From positions 106,189-170,188 of the forward strand of contig NZ_JAGGPM010000013.1 of assembly GCF_018613835.1 (NCBI RefSeq): a stretch of 64,000 nt of DNA, in the 5' to 3' direction. Each line of letters begins with the position of its first letter. The stretch's first letter is position 1. Position numbers and translations under genes: made by a program. Under the pieces are notes generated by a model, which ran no database searches, had not been told where the DNA came from, and saw nothing but the letters and a program-made list of their open reading frames with translations. Below, in pieces: positions 35,116-44,333 of this stretch. Source of the DNA: Arthrobacter sp. ISL-5. Lineage in GTDB: Bacteria; Actinomycetota; Actinomycetes; Actinomycetales; Micrococcaceae.

Positions 35116-36564
35116 GTGGAAACTTCGCGCGCACAAGAGCCGTGGAGGCGCAAGTACTCAACTCGGCTCAGGCTTATCGACGCCGGAGTTGTGGCCTGGG
35201 CCGTAGCTGGTGCTTACGGAGTTCGATTCGGATTCACCGACGTCACTACTACCGGATCACGAGACGTTGACTATTTGCTGCTATCTGCGGTTCTTGTGAT
35301 GGCTTGGTGGCTGATGTTGGAATTTTGGGGTTCCAGGGACGCTCGCGTGCTCGGCTCCGGATCTGAGGAATACAAGCGGGTCATAGCCAGCTCAGCATGG
35401 CTTTTCGGCGTCGTTGCCGTCGTGTCGTATGCGCTGCGAATTGATACGGCCAGAGGATTCGTGGGGCTCGCTTTCCCGGCTGGCGCGCTTGGACTAATCG
35501 TTGCCCGTTGGCTCGTTCGTCAACACTTGAGCCTCGAACGGCGGCGCGGCAAGAGCAGTTCACGCGTGCTGATTATCGGCGGACCGTATTCTGCAGCGCA
35601 TTTGGTTCGCTCCCTGCGCAGCGTTCCCGATGCGGGATACTTGCCGGTCGCCGCCCACCTGCCTGGGGCTATCCCAGAAGCTCGTAGTCTTTCTGGGATC
35701 ACGGTTCCAGTAACTGGCGTTGACACCGACTTCGAAGCAATCTTGGGCGTGATTCTATCCACGGACGTTGATGCGGTTGCCGTGTCCGCCGGAGTCAATA
35801 TGCACCCTCAGGATCTTCGACGACTGGGCTGGGAATTAGCGGCAAGAGACATCGGCATGATCTTGGCTCCGGCGCTTACGGACGTGGCGGGACCACGAAT
35901 ACACACGCAGCCTGTGGCTGGCCTTCCTCTGATCCACGTTTCCACGCCCAAACTTACCGGAGGCAAGAAGGTTGCCAAGAGGGCGTTTGATGTGGCCATT
36001 GCGGGGATGCTAGTGGCCCTCCTCTCCCCCGTCTTCCTTGTATTGGCGGTTCTTGTCCGCTTCACCGATCCTGGTCCTGTCTTCTACCGGCAGGAGAGGA
36101 TTGGTCTGCGCGGTACGACTTTCAACATGCTCAAATTTCGATCAATGAAGGTCAACGCGGACGCCGAACTTGATGCCCTATTGGCGGCACAGGGATCGGG
36201 GGAGACCCCACTGTTCAAAATTGAGAATGATCCCCGAATAACAGCATTAGGCCGAGTTTTGCGCAAGTATTCCTTGGACGAACTTCCTCAACTACTGAAC
36301 GTTATCGGCGGGAGTATGAGCCTTGTTGGCCCACGTCCTCAACGTGAGGGCGAGGTCGCCCTATACGACGACGCCGCCCACCGCCGGCTCTATGTCAGCC
36401 CTGGCATGAGCGGCCTCTGGCAAGTGAGCGGACGCTCAAATTTGAGCTGGGAAGAAAGCATCCGACTCGACCTCTACTATGTGGAGAACTGGTCGCTCAT
36501 GGGCGACGTATTGATACTTTTCAAGACTTTCAAGGCAGTATTTGCAAGCACCGGTGCGGTCTGA
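35116..36564 (+). CDS. Initiating polyprenyl glycosylphosphotransferase (WcaJ/WbaP-like)
   Basis: A 482-residue PglC-fold enzyme from GTG 35116, preceded by GGGGGTAGAAG. Four transmembrane helices and a Rossmann-like middle domain precede the catalytic C-terminal domain: KRAFDVAIAGMLVALLSPVF, then DPGPVFYRQERIGLRG, MLKFRSMK, KYSLDELPQLLNVIGG and GPRPQ. It transfers a sugar 1-phosphate (often glucose or galactose) to undecaprenyl phosphate, starting repeat-unit assembly. It heads the plus-strand half of the locus, ahead of UDP-glucose dehydrogenase. Confidence 0.92.
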   Translation: METSRAQEPWRRKYSTRLRLIDAGVVAWAVAGAYGVRFGFTDVTTTGSRDVDYLLLSAVLVMAWWLMLEFWGSRDARVLGSGSEEYKRVIASSAWLFGVVAVVSYALRIDTARGFVGLAFPAGALGLIVARWLVRQHLSLERRRGKSSSRVLIIGGPYSAAHLVRSLRSVPDAGYLPVAAHLPGAIPEARSLSGITVPVTGVDTDFEAILGVILSTDVDAVAVSAGVNMHPQDLRRLGWELAARDIGMILAPALTDVAGPRIHTQPVAGLPLIHVSTPKLTGGKKVAKRAFDVAIAGMLVALLSPVFLVLAVLVRFTDPGPVFYRQERIGLRGTTFNMLKFRSMKVNADAELDALLAAQGSGETPLFKIENDPRITALGRVLRKYSLDELPQLLNVIGGSMSLVGPRPQREGEVALYDDAAHRRLYVSPGMSGLWQVSGRSNLSWEESIRLDLYYVENWSLMGDVLILFKTFKAVFASTGAV

Positions 36565-36628
36565 CCAGGATCCGCTTCAACGTCCGCGGCCAAATGCCGC
36601 AACATCCTGGTACGGAAAGGCAACAATT

Positions 36629-37942
36629 ATGCGTATTTCAGTAATCGGCTGTGGTTATCTCGGAGCGGTTCATGCCGCATGCATGGCTAAGCTCGGGCAC
36701 GACGTCGTCGGAATTGACGTGGATCAGCAAAAAATTGACGCACTGGCTGCAGCGAGGTCCCCCTTCTACGAGCCGGGACTCGATCTTTTACTTGAGGAAG
36801 TTCAAGCAACTGGTCGCTTGTCGTTCACAACGGATATGTCCGCCGCTGCCGGAAGCAGTGTGCATTTCATTTGCGTAGGAACACCACAAAAGAAGGGGGA
36901 GAATGGGGCCGATATGAGGTACGTGGACGCCGCCACCCAGGGCCTTCTTGAGCACCTTGCCCCCGGAGACGTCGTGGTGGGCAAATCAACTGTGCCAGTC
37001 GGCACCGCAGCCCGCTTGTCCGGTTATGTCCAAGACCATCAACCTGAGGCGCACTTGGTTTGGAACCCGGAGTTTCTCCGCGAGGGTCATGCCGTCGCTG
37101 ACACGCTAAGTCCCGATCGCTTCGTTTATGGCGTTCAAGATGGCTCGGAAGAGCATCCTGCAGTAGCCATCTTGGACGAGGTCTATGCTGTGCCCTTGTC
37201 GGCTGGCACTCCCCGGCTGATCGCAGATCATCCCACTGCAGAACTGGTCAAGACCGCCGCAAACTCATTCTTGGCCACCAAGATTTCGTTCATCAATGCC
37301 ATGGCTGAACTTTGCGAGGCTGCCGGCGCCGATGTGACTCGTTTGGCGGATGCCATCGGTCTGGATGACCGCATTGGCAGGAAATTTCTCAATGCAGGAA
37401 TCGGGTTCGGGGGAGGGTGCCTCCCGAAGGACATCCGTGCCTTCATGGCCCGGGCCGGCGAGCTCGGAGCAGATCAAGCTCTTACGTTCCTCCGCGAGGT
37501 GGACGCCATCAATATGCGACGCCGAACTCGCGTCGTTGAACTGACGCGTGAATTGTGCGACGGGACCCTACTTGGCAAGCGCATCACAGTGCTTGGAGCC
37601 GCTTTCAAGCCGGAAAGCGACGATGTCCGAGACTCGCCCGCCCTCAGCATCGCCGCTCAACTGCAGCTGCAAGGTGCAGTGGTCACGGTGACGGATCCGA
37701 AGGCACTAGCCAACGCGGCCAAGAGGTTTCCGGAGCTACAGTACGAACCGGATACCACCAGGGCGCTTGCAAAAGCTGATGCGTTACTACTTCTCACTGA
37801 GTGGCAACAGTATCGTGACCTCGACCCCTACGAACTCGGTGCCATTGTCGCAGCACCTCGCATCCTCGATGGCCGCAACATCCTTGATCCCGCAAAATGG
37901 CGGGCAGCGGGCTGGAGCTATCGAGGCCTCGGACGTCCTTAG
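36629..37942 (+). CDS. ugd: UDP-glucose 6-dehydrogenase
   Basis: A 437-residue enzyme making UDP-glucuronate from UDP-glucose with two NAD. It starts at ATG 36629 after GGAAAGG; a longer frame from 36542 overlaps the previous gene and is not needed. Features are the NAD fold MRISVIGCGYLGAVHAACMA, VGKSTVPVGTA, the active-site lysine in LVKTAANSF (Lys208), catalytic Cys264 in GFGGGCLPKD and the UDP-binding C-terminal domain. It implies a uronic acid in the polymer, supplied from GalU (40765-41658). Confidence 0.93.
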   Translation: MRISVIGCGYLGAVHAACMAKLGHDVVGIDVDQQKIDALAAARSPFYEPGLDLLLEEVQATGRLSFTTDMSAAAGSSVHFICVGTPQKKGENGADMRYVDAATQGLLEHLAPGDVVVGKSTVPVGTAARLSGYVQDHQPEAHLVWNPEFLREGHAVADTLSPDRFVYGVQDGSEEHPAVAILDEVYAVPLSAGTPRLIADHPTAELVKTAANSFLATKISFINAMAELCEAAGADVTRLADAIGLDDRIGRKFLNAGIGFGGGCLPKDIRAFMARAGELGADQALTFLREVDAINMRRRTRVVELTRELCDGTLLGKRITVLGAAFKPESDDVRDSPALSIAAQLQLQGAVVTVTDPKALANAAKRFPELQYEPDTTRALAKADALLLLTEWQQYRDLDPYELGAIVAAPRILDGRNILDPAKWRAAGWSYRGLGRP

Positions 37943-37945
37943 TCG

Positions 37946-39832
37946 ATGACAGAAACTCTCGAGGCCTCAAGGTCCCGCGATGGAGGGAGCATCATGCGAA
38001 TCCCCGATGGTGCCGCCGGCCTCCGCCGGCGTCGCCGCAGACGATTGATCATTGCGGCATCGGTTGCTGCAATGTTCGTCGTAACGTTGGTTTCGGCCGT
38101 TTGGCTCGGCGTCAAGGCCGAAACCATCAAGAGCGAGCTCGAGGCCGCAACACAGCTCATTCCGCAACTGAAGGAGGAGATATCCTCCGACCAACCAAAT
38201 GCAGCAGCAGAGACAGTCCTAGTTCTACGCTCACACACGGCCGCCGCCCGCGAATCAGCGGGAGATCCTCTTTGGACTTTGGCGTCTGCCCTACCTGGAC
38301 TCGGGGGAAATTTTGGGGCTGTGGCTGAGGTTGCCCGGTCGGCAGACGACGTTGCCAACCTGGGACTATCTCCGCTAGTAAAAGTGCTTGGTTCCCTAGA
38401 GTGGGACAGCTTGCTTCCGCGCAATTCAGGTAGGAGCTTGGAACCTCTGAGGAAAGCAGCCCCGAGCGTTTCATCCGCCGCCCATGCCGTCCGCGTCTCG
38501 GCAGAAAGACTTGAAAGCATAGAACTTGGTAGCCTGCTGCCACAAATTGCCGAACCTGTCCTCCGGGCAAAAGAACAGTTGAACGCCGTTACCGGCGCCC
38601 TTGATGATGCAGCCGACGCCTCCCAGCTCGCTCCGGTTATGTTGGGGGCCGACGGCCCTCGCAATTATTTGCTCATGATTCAGAACAACGCCGAAGCGCG
38701 CGCATCTGGCGGAATCCCAGGTGCGCTAGCGGTGCTGACTGTGGACAAGGGCAAGCTGACACTCGGTCCACAAAGCAGCGCCGGAAGCGTTGGGGTCATG
38801 TCACCAACGTTGACCGTAGACGCCGAACAGAGGCAGATCTACTCCACCCGCATCGGTAAGTACATGCAGGACGTAAATCTGACTCCTGACTTCCCAACCG
38901 CCGCCGCCACCGCCCAGGCGATGTGGGAAAGAAAGACAAAGCAACGGGTTGACGGGGTACTGTCCATAGATCCGGTTGCTCTCGGCTACATGTTGGAAGC
39001 AACAGGCCCGATCAAAATCAGCCAGCCAGAGCTAGTTGCCTTGGCCGGTGGCGGCTTGCCGACTGAACTGAACGGCAAAAACGTTGTGCCGACCCTGCTC
39101 TCCGACGTCTATGCCAAGATCGAGCAGCCCAAATTGCAAGATGCGTATTTCGCAGGAGTTGCGCAGGAAATCTTCAGCGCCCTATCCAGCGGTAAGGGCG
39201 ATGCAAAGGACCTTGTCAAAGGTTTAGCTCGGGGAACATCCGAGGGACGCGTTCTCCTGTGGTCGAGCGCGCCCAATGAACAGGGAGTGCTTGCGAAATA
39301 TCAGCTCAGTGGATCCGTTGCGGGCCCAAGCATCTCTCCCGCACAATTTGGCGTCTATTTCAACGATGGCACGGGCGCAAAGATGGATTACTACGTAAAG
39401 AGAACCGCTCAGCTGGTGACGGAATGCACCGATGACGGTTACGTACGGGTCAAAGTCCGCGTGACCAGCACGAACAACGCACCGGCGGACGCCGCCACTT
39501 CGCTGCCCTCGTATGTGACTGGCGGCGGCGTCTTCGGAGTACCTGAAGGCACGGTCCAGACAAACATCGTCGCTTACGGCCCCGTCCAGTCGAACGTCGA
39601 AACGGTGTACGTGGCCGGCAAGAAGTCAGCTTTCGCATCTCATAGGCACAGCGGCCGACCAGTCGGGTCAGTCACCGTTCGCCTCGGTCCTGGCCAAAGC
39701 AGCACCGTCGAATTTACTTTCGACAAGATAGTGCAGCACACCGAGCCTCAACTATCCGTGACACCAACCGTACAAGCGCTTAAGGACGTGGTTTTGGACA
39801 CGGTTCCCGCGAAATGCGTGCCGGCTGCATAG
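37946..39832 (+). CDS. DUF4012-domain membrane-anchored protein
   Basis: A 628-residue protein, or 612 if the ATG at 37994 (MRIPDGAAGL) is used. A run of arginines precedes one transmembrane helix (IIAASVAAMFVVTLVSAVWL); the large extracellular part contains NYLLMIQNNAEARASGGIPG, the hallmark of DUF4012. Members often lie in actinobacterial surface polysaccharide loci, and their function is not established. It begins 3 bp after ugd, so it is in the same transcript and probably acts in assembly or attachment of the polymer. Confidence 0.85.
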   Translation: MTETLEASRSRDGGSIMRIPDGAAGLRRRRRRRLIIAASVAAMFVVTLVSAVWLGVKAETIKSELEAATQLIPQLKEEISSDQPNAAAETVLVLRSHTAAARESAGDPLWTLASALPGLGGNFGAVAEVARSADDVANLGLSPLVKVLGSLEWDSLLPRNSGRSLEPLRKAAPSVSSAAHAVRVSAERLESIELGSLLPQIAEPVLRAKEQLNAVTGALDDAADASQLAPVMLGADGPRNYLLMIQNNAEARASGGIPGALAVLTVDKGKLTLGPQSSAGSVGVMSPTLTVDAEQRQIYSTRIGKYMQDVNLTPDFPTAAATAQAMWERKTKQRVDGVLSIDPVALGYMLEATGPIKISQPELVALAGGGLPTELNGKNVVPTLLSDVYAKIEQPKLQDAYFAGVAQEIFSALSSGKGDAKDLVKGLARGTSEGRVLLWSSAPNEQGVLAKYQLSGSVAGPSISPAQFGVYFNDGTGAKMDYYVKRTAQLVTECTDDGYVRVKVRVTSTNNAPADAATSLPSYVTGGGVFGVPEGTVQTNIVAYGPVQSNVETVYVAGKKSAFASHRHSGRPVGSVTVRLGPGQSSTVEFTFDKIVQHTEPQLSVTPTVQALKDVVLDTVPAKCVPAA

Positions 39833-39870
39833 CCAATGCATTAACAGTATGTAAAGTGTCTGGATTCACT

Positions 39871-39898
39871 TTGGAGTCACCCCTACTAGGGTGATAAT
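39871..39898 (+). promoter_or_regulatory. Candidate sigma-A-type promoter of the surface protein gene
   Basis: TTGGAG (39871-39876) and GATAAT (39893-39898) are separated by 16 bp, about 100 bp upstream of the TTG start. The long leader contains short inverted repeats (for example TCACCC/GGGTGA around 39877-39894). Prediction from hexamer match only. Confidence 0.35.
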
Positions 39899-40000
39899 CT
39901 CTTTTTGGGCAAGACAACGAGATTCACCCCACGGTCACATGGGGATGGGGAATCTCCACAATAATGTGACATCCGTGTTATAAGGTCTCAGGGGGACAAA

Positions 40001-40600
40001 TTGAAGAAGTCTATTGCTGCGCTCGCGCTTGCAGGAACCATCGCACTCACCGGCACCGCTCCGGCCTTTGCCGCCAACTACCCGGCACCGCCGGCCAACG
40101 CCGCCGTTTCTGATGGCGTTGTTGGACCCGGCGAAGCCTTCACCTTCTCCGCCAGGGGGTTCTTTGCTGGCGAACCCCTGATCATCCGGGTAACGCCGGG
40201 CGCCGCTCCGGCGGCAACTGGCGCTAGCATCGCCGGCGGTGCAAGCCGCTCAGTACCCAGTAAGATCAGTGTTCTCCTGGCAGCACAGGAGATCAACGCA
40301 ACCGCTGACGCTGCAGGTGCAGTCGCAATCCCGCTGACCATCAGCGAACCTGGCACCTACACGATAACTGCGACCGGCGTTAACTCCGGGTTCACCAGCG
40401 ACCCGGTCACCGTCACGGTCGCAGGCGAAGCCGCAGCTGCCCTGCCCAACGCCGGTGGTAGCACCGGCGCCGGCCTCGCTAACACGGGTGCGGACTCCAG
40501 CCTCATCCTGTGGTCGCTGGTTGGTGGCGGCGCACTGGTAGCCGGTGCTGCCTCGGTGGTAGTAGTTCGCCGCCGTGCCAACGCTGAGGCCTCTGCCTAA
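40001..40600 (+). CDS. Sortase-anchored surface protein with LAXTG motif
   Basis: A 199-residue exported protein starting at TTG 40001 behind a good ribosome binding site (CAGGGGGACAAA). Signal peptide MKKSIAALALAGTIALTGTA ends near AFAANYP. The mature part is Ala/Gly/Thr-rich with an Ig-like beta pattern (GTYTITATGVNSGFTSDPVT). The C-terminus has L-A-N-T-G at 159-163, a hydrophobic helix and R-R-R. Class E sortases of high-GC Gram-positives prefer LAXTG, so cell-wall anchoring is likely. It is followed by a strong terminator and follows the polysaccharide genes. Confidence 0.85.
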   Translation: MKKSIAALALAGTIALTGTAPAFAANYPAPPANAAVSDGVVGPGEAFTFSARGFFAGEPLIIRVTPGAAPAATGASIAGGASRSVPSKISVLLAAQEINATADAAGAVAIPLTISEPGTYTITATGVNSGFTSDPVTVTVAGEAAAALPNAGGSTGAGLANTGADSSLILWSLVGGGALVAGAASVVVVRRRANAEASA

Positions 40601-40624
40601 GCACCAGCTTCAAAAGCATTACGA

Positions 40625-40669
40625 GAGGCGGTTGCTTCTCCGGACTTCCGGAGAAGCAACCGCCTCTTT
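40625..40669 (+). terminator. Strong intrinsic terminator after the surface protein gene
   Basis: A perfect 19-bp stem (40625-40643 with 40648-40666) around an ACTT loop, followed by TTTG. Located 24 bp after the stop codon. Confidence 0.9.
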
Positions 40670-40709
40670 GCTTGACCCCGTCCCGACGGGTCCGGGCTAA
40701 CTAACAGAC

Positions 40710-40746
40710 AAGAATGCCCGACGCGAGATTCGCGACGGGCATTCTT
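40710..40746. terminator. Terminator hairpin at the end of galU
   Basis: AAGAATGCCCG (40710-40720) pairs with CGGGCATTCTT (40736-40746); an inner CGCG/CGCG pair closes the loop. A-rich and T-rich edges could make it bidirectional, ending galU from the right and read-through from the left. Confidence 0.8.
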
Positions 40747-40764
40747 CGTTGGATTTTGTTGGAT

Positions 40765-41658
40765 TTAGCCGTTGAATTCCTTCATCCAGGACTTCAGGTC
40801 CTCCCCGAATTCCGCGCGTTCGGTGGCCAGAGTGATCACGGCTTTCAGATAGCTGAGCTTGTCGCCAGTGTCGTAGCGGCGGCCGCGGAACACTACACCG
40901 TACACGCCGGATCCCTCCCCTTCGCCGGCCGCCAACGTCTGCAGAGCATCCGTCAGCTGGATCTCGCCGCCACGGCCAGGTTCGGTCTTCTCCAGAACGT
41001 CGAACACGGCCGGGTGTAGAACGTAGCGGCCAATGACGGCCAGATTCGATGGAGCCTCGTCAATTGACGGTTTCTCCACGAGGCTGTTGACGCGGACGTA
41101 GTCCTCCCCCGGTATGGCGGAGATGTCCGCGCAGCCGTAGGCGCTGATCTGGGACGGCTCCACTTCGATCAGGGCAATCACCGAACCTCCGGTCTTCGCC
41201 TGGACCTCCATCATCGTCGTGAGAAGCTCGTCACGCTCGTCGATAAGGTCATCGCCTAGCAGAACTGCAAAGGGCTCGTCCCCGACGTGCTGGCGGCCGC
41301 ACAGGACGGCATGCCCCAGGCCCTTGGGCTCGCCCTGGCGTACGTAGTGGATGGGTCCCAGTCCGGAGGCGTGCTGGACGGCGTCCAGGCGCGCCTGGTC
41401 GCCCTTGAGTTCCAAGGTGCGCTCCAGGGCAGGCGCGCGGTCGAAGTGATCCTCCAGTGCCCGCTTGTTGCGGCCGGTGATCATCAGCACGTCGGTCAGG
41501 CCGGCGTTCACGGCTTCCTCGACTACGTACTGAATGGCCGGTGCGTCCACCACCGGCAGCATTTCCTTCGGCATCGCCTTGGTGGCAGGCAAGAAACGCG
41601 TGCCCAAACCGGCTGCCGGAATAACTGCCTTACGAACTTGATTCCCCAATGTATTCAT
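40765..41658 (-). CDS. galU: UTP-glucose-1-phosphate uridylyltransferase
   Basis: A 297-residue nucleotidyltransferase. The N-terminal signature VRKAVIPAAGLGTRFLPATK carries the UTP-binding loop, followed by KEMLPVVDAPAIQYVVEEA, AVLLGDDLID and LVEKPSIDEAPSNLAV. It makes UDP-glucose, the precursor for Ugd and for glucosyl transfer. It is divergent from the VanZ-like gene and terminated by the hairpin at 40710-40746. Confidence 0.93.
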   Translation of the reverse strand: MNTLGNQVRKAVIPAAGLGTRFLPATKAMPKEMLPVVDAPAIQYVVEEAVNAGLTDVLMITGRNKRALEDHFDRAPALERTLELKGDQARLDAVQHASGLGPIHYVRQGEPKGLGHAVLCGRQHVGDEPFAVLLGDDLIDERDELLTTMMEVQAKTGGSVIALIEVEPSQISAYGCADISAIPGEDYVRVNSLVEKPSIDEAPSNLAVIGRYVLHPAVFDVLEKTEPGRGGEIQLTDALQTLAAGEGEGSGVYGVVFRGRRYDTGDKLSYLKAVITLATERAEFGEDLKSWMKEFNG

Positions 41659-41746
41659 GGACGAACTCTATAAATTGACTCGCAAAATGCGAAATTTCAA
41701 GCTCAAGATTTCGGTCCCGCAGGCTGGTGCGCGTAGCTTCGTATCT

Positions 41747-42217
41747 ATGGGCAAATGGGGGCAATCGAACGCAGAAAGCGCGGCGCGCGTGCTGCTGGCT
41801 GTCTACCTCGTTGGGCTCGCCGTAGTGGCATTCTGGCCAACGCCGGTAGACCGGCCAGTCGCGGGCCGGCTCCAGACGGTGCTGTTTGCCCTGCACCAGG
41901 CCAGCCTCCCCCAACTGATCAACTACAACTTCGTGGAGTTCGCGTCCAACATCCTCATGTTTGCGCCGATCGGGGCCTTGGCAACACTGGCATTTCCAGC
42001 CTTCCACCGTGGACGGATTGTCCTCGCCGCGTTCCTAGTTTCCTGCGGGATGGAACTGGGGCAGCTGCTGTTTCTGCATGACCGGGTCCCGAGTGCCATG
42101 GATATTGTGGCGAATACGAGTGGGGCGATGCTGGGTATTTGGGTTTTGGGTGTGTTGGAGGACTGGTTGAGACGGGCTGATTTCGACAAGCTCAATCAGT
42201 GGGGGTCGAGAGGCTGA
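41747..42217 (+). CDS. VanZ-like membrane protein with a repeat-encoded C-terminus
   Basis: About 156 residues from the ATG at 41747 (MGKWGQSNAESAARVLLA). A start at 41657 would overlap galU's start codon and is less likely; neither has a strong ribosome binding site. Four transmembrane helices and the motifs FVEFASNILMFAPIG and SCGMELGQLLFL ... RVPSAMDIVANTSGAMLG are typical of VanZ family proteins, linked to envelope or teicoplanin resistance but of unproven function. The last codons (R-A-D-F-D-K-L-N-Q-W) and the stop are made of the dispersed REP-like repeat. Confidence 0.8.
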   Translation: MGKWGQSNAESAARVLLAVYLVGLAVVAFWPTPVDRPVAGRLQTVLFALHQASLPQLINYNFVEFASNILMFAPIGALATLAFPAFHRGRIVLAAFLVSCGMELGQLLFLHDRVPSAMDIVANTSGAMLGIWVLGVLEDWLRRADFDKLNQWGSRG

Positions 42218-42265
42218 TTTCGACCCGCGGTTTCGGAAGGCTGACTTCGACAAGCTCAACCAGCG
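42176..42265. repeat. REP-like repeats at the VanZ gene end and downstream
   Basis: A copy near CTGATTTCGACAAGCTCAAT (42176-42201) lies in the VanZ gene and another (42241-42265, CTGACTTCGACAAGCTCAAC) in the spacer before the enoyl-CoA hydratase stop. A decayed unit (GCTGATTTCGACCCGCGG) lies between them. Confidence 0.8.
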
Positions 42266-42266
42266 A

Positions 42267-43046
42267 CTACCCCTTGAACTGCGGTTCTCGCTTTTCTTGG
42301 AAGGCCCTGAAGCCCTCCGCGTAGTCTTCGCTCTTGCACAGCCTGGCCTGCTCGGCGTTCTCTTCCGTCATGGACGCCCACAGACCCAGGCGCTGGTCGC
42401 GGATGTGCGCCACTAGCTCCTTGCTGGCCTTGAACGCGCCCGTCGCGCCGGTGGCCACCTTGGCCACGATGGCGCGGGTGGAGTCGAGCAGTTCGTCCGC
42501 AGGCATGGCACGGCTGAACATGCCCTTCGCCACCGCCTCGGTGCCTGTCATCAGCTCCGCCGTGTAGATCAGGTCCAGCGTCCGGTGCATGCCCAGCCGC
42601 TCGGTGAAGTACCAGTGGCCGCCCGAATCCAGCGTCGCCCCCAGCTTGGCGAACGGCGACCCGAATTTCGCGTTCTCCGCCACGTACACCACGTCCGTGG
42701 CCAGCAGCAGCCCCAGGCCGACGCCCAGGCACGCACCTTGGGCGGCTGCGAACGTCGGTGCCGGGAAGGCACTCATCTTCTGCAGCAGCGGCTGAACCAG
42801 CCCGCCCAGGTACGCCTCGGCGTCGTCGTTTTCCGGCGTCACGCCGGCGATGTCCCGGCCCGCGCAGAAGGCGCGTCCCTCTCCCCTGAGCAGCAGCGCC
42901 CGCACCTCACCGCGCGAGGCGGCGGCAGCGGCGTCGTCGTACGCCTGTGTTAAATCCCTGAGGGCCTGCTCGTCGAGGGAGTTCAGCTTGTGCGGGGCGT
43001 TCAGGACGACTTCGGCGATGCCGTTGGCGATGGAGAGGGAGATCAT
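42267..43046 (-). CDS. Enoyl-CoA hydratase/isomerase (PaaG-like)
   Basis: A 259-residue crotonase. The oxyanion-hole segments are RALLLRGEGRAFCAGRDIAG and ACLGVGLGLLLATDVVYVAE. The position equivalent to the second catalytic Glu reads LGATLDSGGHWYF, with Asp where some isomerases have Asp, fitting PaaG (ring 1,2-epoxyphenylacetyl-CoA isomerase) better than a hydratase. It is the last gene in the paa run, 38 bp after paaE. PaaG activity is inferred from the operon. Confidence 0.82.
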   Translation of the reverse strand: MISLSIANGIAEVVLNAPHKLNSLDEQALRDLTQAYDDAAAAASRGEVRALLLRGEGRAFCAGRDIAGVTPENDDAEAYLGGLVQPLLQKMSAFPAPTFAAAQGACLGVGLGLLLATDVVYVAENAKFGSPFAKLGATLDSGGHWYFTERLGMHRTLDLIYTAELMTGTEAVAKGMFSRAMPADELLDSTRAIVAKVATGATGAFKASKELVAHIRDQRLGLWASMTEENAEQARLCKSEDYAEGFRAFQEKREPQFKG

Positions 43047-43084
43047 TGGGCTCCTCGTGTTGAGACCGGATGTTCGGGAAAAAC

Positions 43085-44323
43085 TTACACGTCGAAGTCG
43101 ACCGTGACTTCTTTGCTCGTTGGGTGGGACTGGCAGGTCAGGACGTAGCCCTTGTCCAGTTCATCCTGCTCCAGCGCGTAGTTTTCGTCCATGGTCACGG
43201 TGCCGGCGACCACCTTGGCGCGGCACGTGCCGCACACTCCCCCGGCGCACGCGAACGGCACGTCCGGGCGGACGCGCAGCGCCGCGTTGAGGATGGACTC
43301 GCGGGCGTGCGTCGGGCTGGTGACGTCGCCCTGCAGGCCGTCCAGCTTGAACGTGATCTTGAACGTCTCCTTGGACTCGTCCTCGATGACGGGCCTGCCC
43401 GCGTTGCCCTCGGGGCGGTCCGGCTTGCCGGAGGTGAACAGCTCGAAGCGGACGTGCTCGGGCTTCACGCCGCGCTCGGCCAGGGTGTCCCGGCACAGCT
43501 GCACCAGCTCGAACGGCCCGCACAGGAACCACTCGTCAACGTCATCCGCGTGGATGGCGGTGCCCAGCAGCGCCCGGAGTTTCTCGGCGTCGATCCGTCC
43601 GCTCAGCAGCGGCGCGATCCGCTGCTCGCGGGACAGCACATGGTGCAGCGCCAGGCGCGACGGGTACCTGTCCTTCAGGTCCGCGAGCTCCTCCAGGAAC
43701 ATCACGTCCATGGCGGCCTTGTTGGCGTAGATCAGGTCGAACCGGGTGTCGGGGCTGGCGGCCAGCAGCGTGCGGGCGATCGCGATCACCGGCGTGATGC
43801 CCGAGCCCGCGGCAATCGCCACGAAGCTTCCCGGCTGCCCGGCGAGCTCGCCTGCCATTTCCTGGGGGCGGTTCATCGAGCTCATCACGTTCTGCTCCAC
43901 GGCCTGGCCGTCCCGGCCGTGCTTGGACACGAACGCGCCCATGGGGCTCATGACGTCCAGCGTGTCCCCGGCCTTCAGCCCGGCGTTGGCCCACGTGGAG
44001 AACAGCCCGCCCAGGTCCTTCTTGATGGCCACCCGGATCTCGCTGCTGCCGTCCGCGAAGCTCCGCGGCTCGGCGCAGATGGAGTAGCTGCGGCGGATTT
44101 CCTTCGGCTCGCCGGTCTCATCCGGCAGCGTGGTGCGCAGGGCCACGTACTGGCCCGGCAGGTAGTCGAAATGCCCGGCGAGCTCGGCCGGCACCGCGAA
44201 GGTCACCTCAATGGCGTCCTCGGTGAGCCGGCGCACCTCCGCGACGGTGAGGCTGTGGAAGGACGGACGACGGCGGCCGGTGGCCTGCGCCGATTCGGCG
44301 GCAGTCTGGCGGACAACGGGCAT
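43085..44323 (-). CDS. paaE: Phenylacetyl-CoA epoxidase reductase subunit
   Basis: A 412-residue ferredoxin-NADP-reductase-type protein. The FAD domain has YLPGQYVALR and RRSYSICAEP; the NAD domain has GSGITPVIAIARTLL; the C-terminal 2Fe-2S ferredoxin domain has C-A-G-G-V-C-G-T-C and a fourth Cys in YVLTCQSH. It passes electrons from NADPH to the PaaA di-iron centre. It is 10 bp from paaD. At 412 residues it is longer than the E. coli protein because of an N-terminal extension and inserts. Confidence 0.93.
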   Translation of the reverse strand: MPVVRQTAAESAQATGRRRPSFHSLTVAEVRRLTEDAIEVTFAVPAELAGHFDYLPGQYVALRTTLPDETGEPKEIRRSYSICAEPRSFADGSSEIRVAIKKDLGGLFSTWANAGLKAGDTLDVMSPMGAFVSKHGRDGQAVEQNVMSSMNRPQEMAGELAGQPGSFVAIAAGSGITPVIAIARTLLAASPDTRFDLIYANKAAMDVMFLEELADLKDRYPSRLALHHVLSREQRIAPLLSGRIDAEKLRALLGTAIHADDVDEWFLCGPFELVQLCRDTLAERGVKPEHVRFELFTSGKPDRPEGNAGRPVIEDESKETFKITFKLDGLQGDVTSPTHARESILNAALRVRPDVPFACAGGVCGTCRAKVVAGTVTMDENYALEQDELDKGYVLTCQSHPTSKEVTVDFDV

Positions 44324-44333
44324 GGGAGATTCC

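Noticed and set aside
42163..42265. Small CRISPR-like array in the repeat cluster near VanZ
   Set aside because: Only two to three degenerate units with irregular spacing and no cas genes; same unit as the dispersed REP-like repeat.
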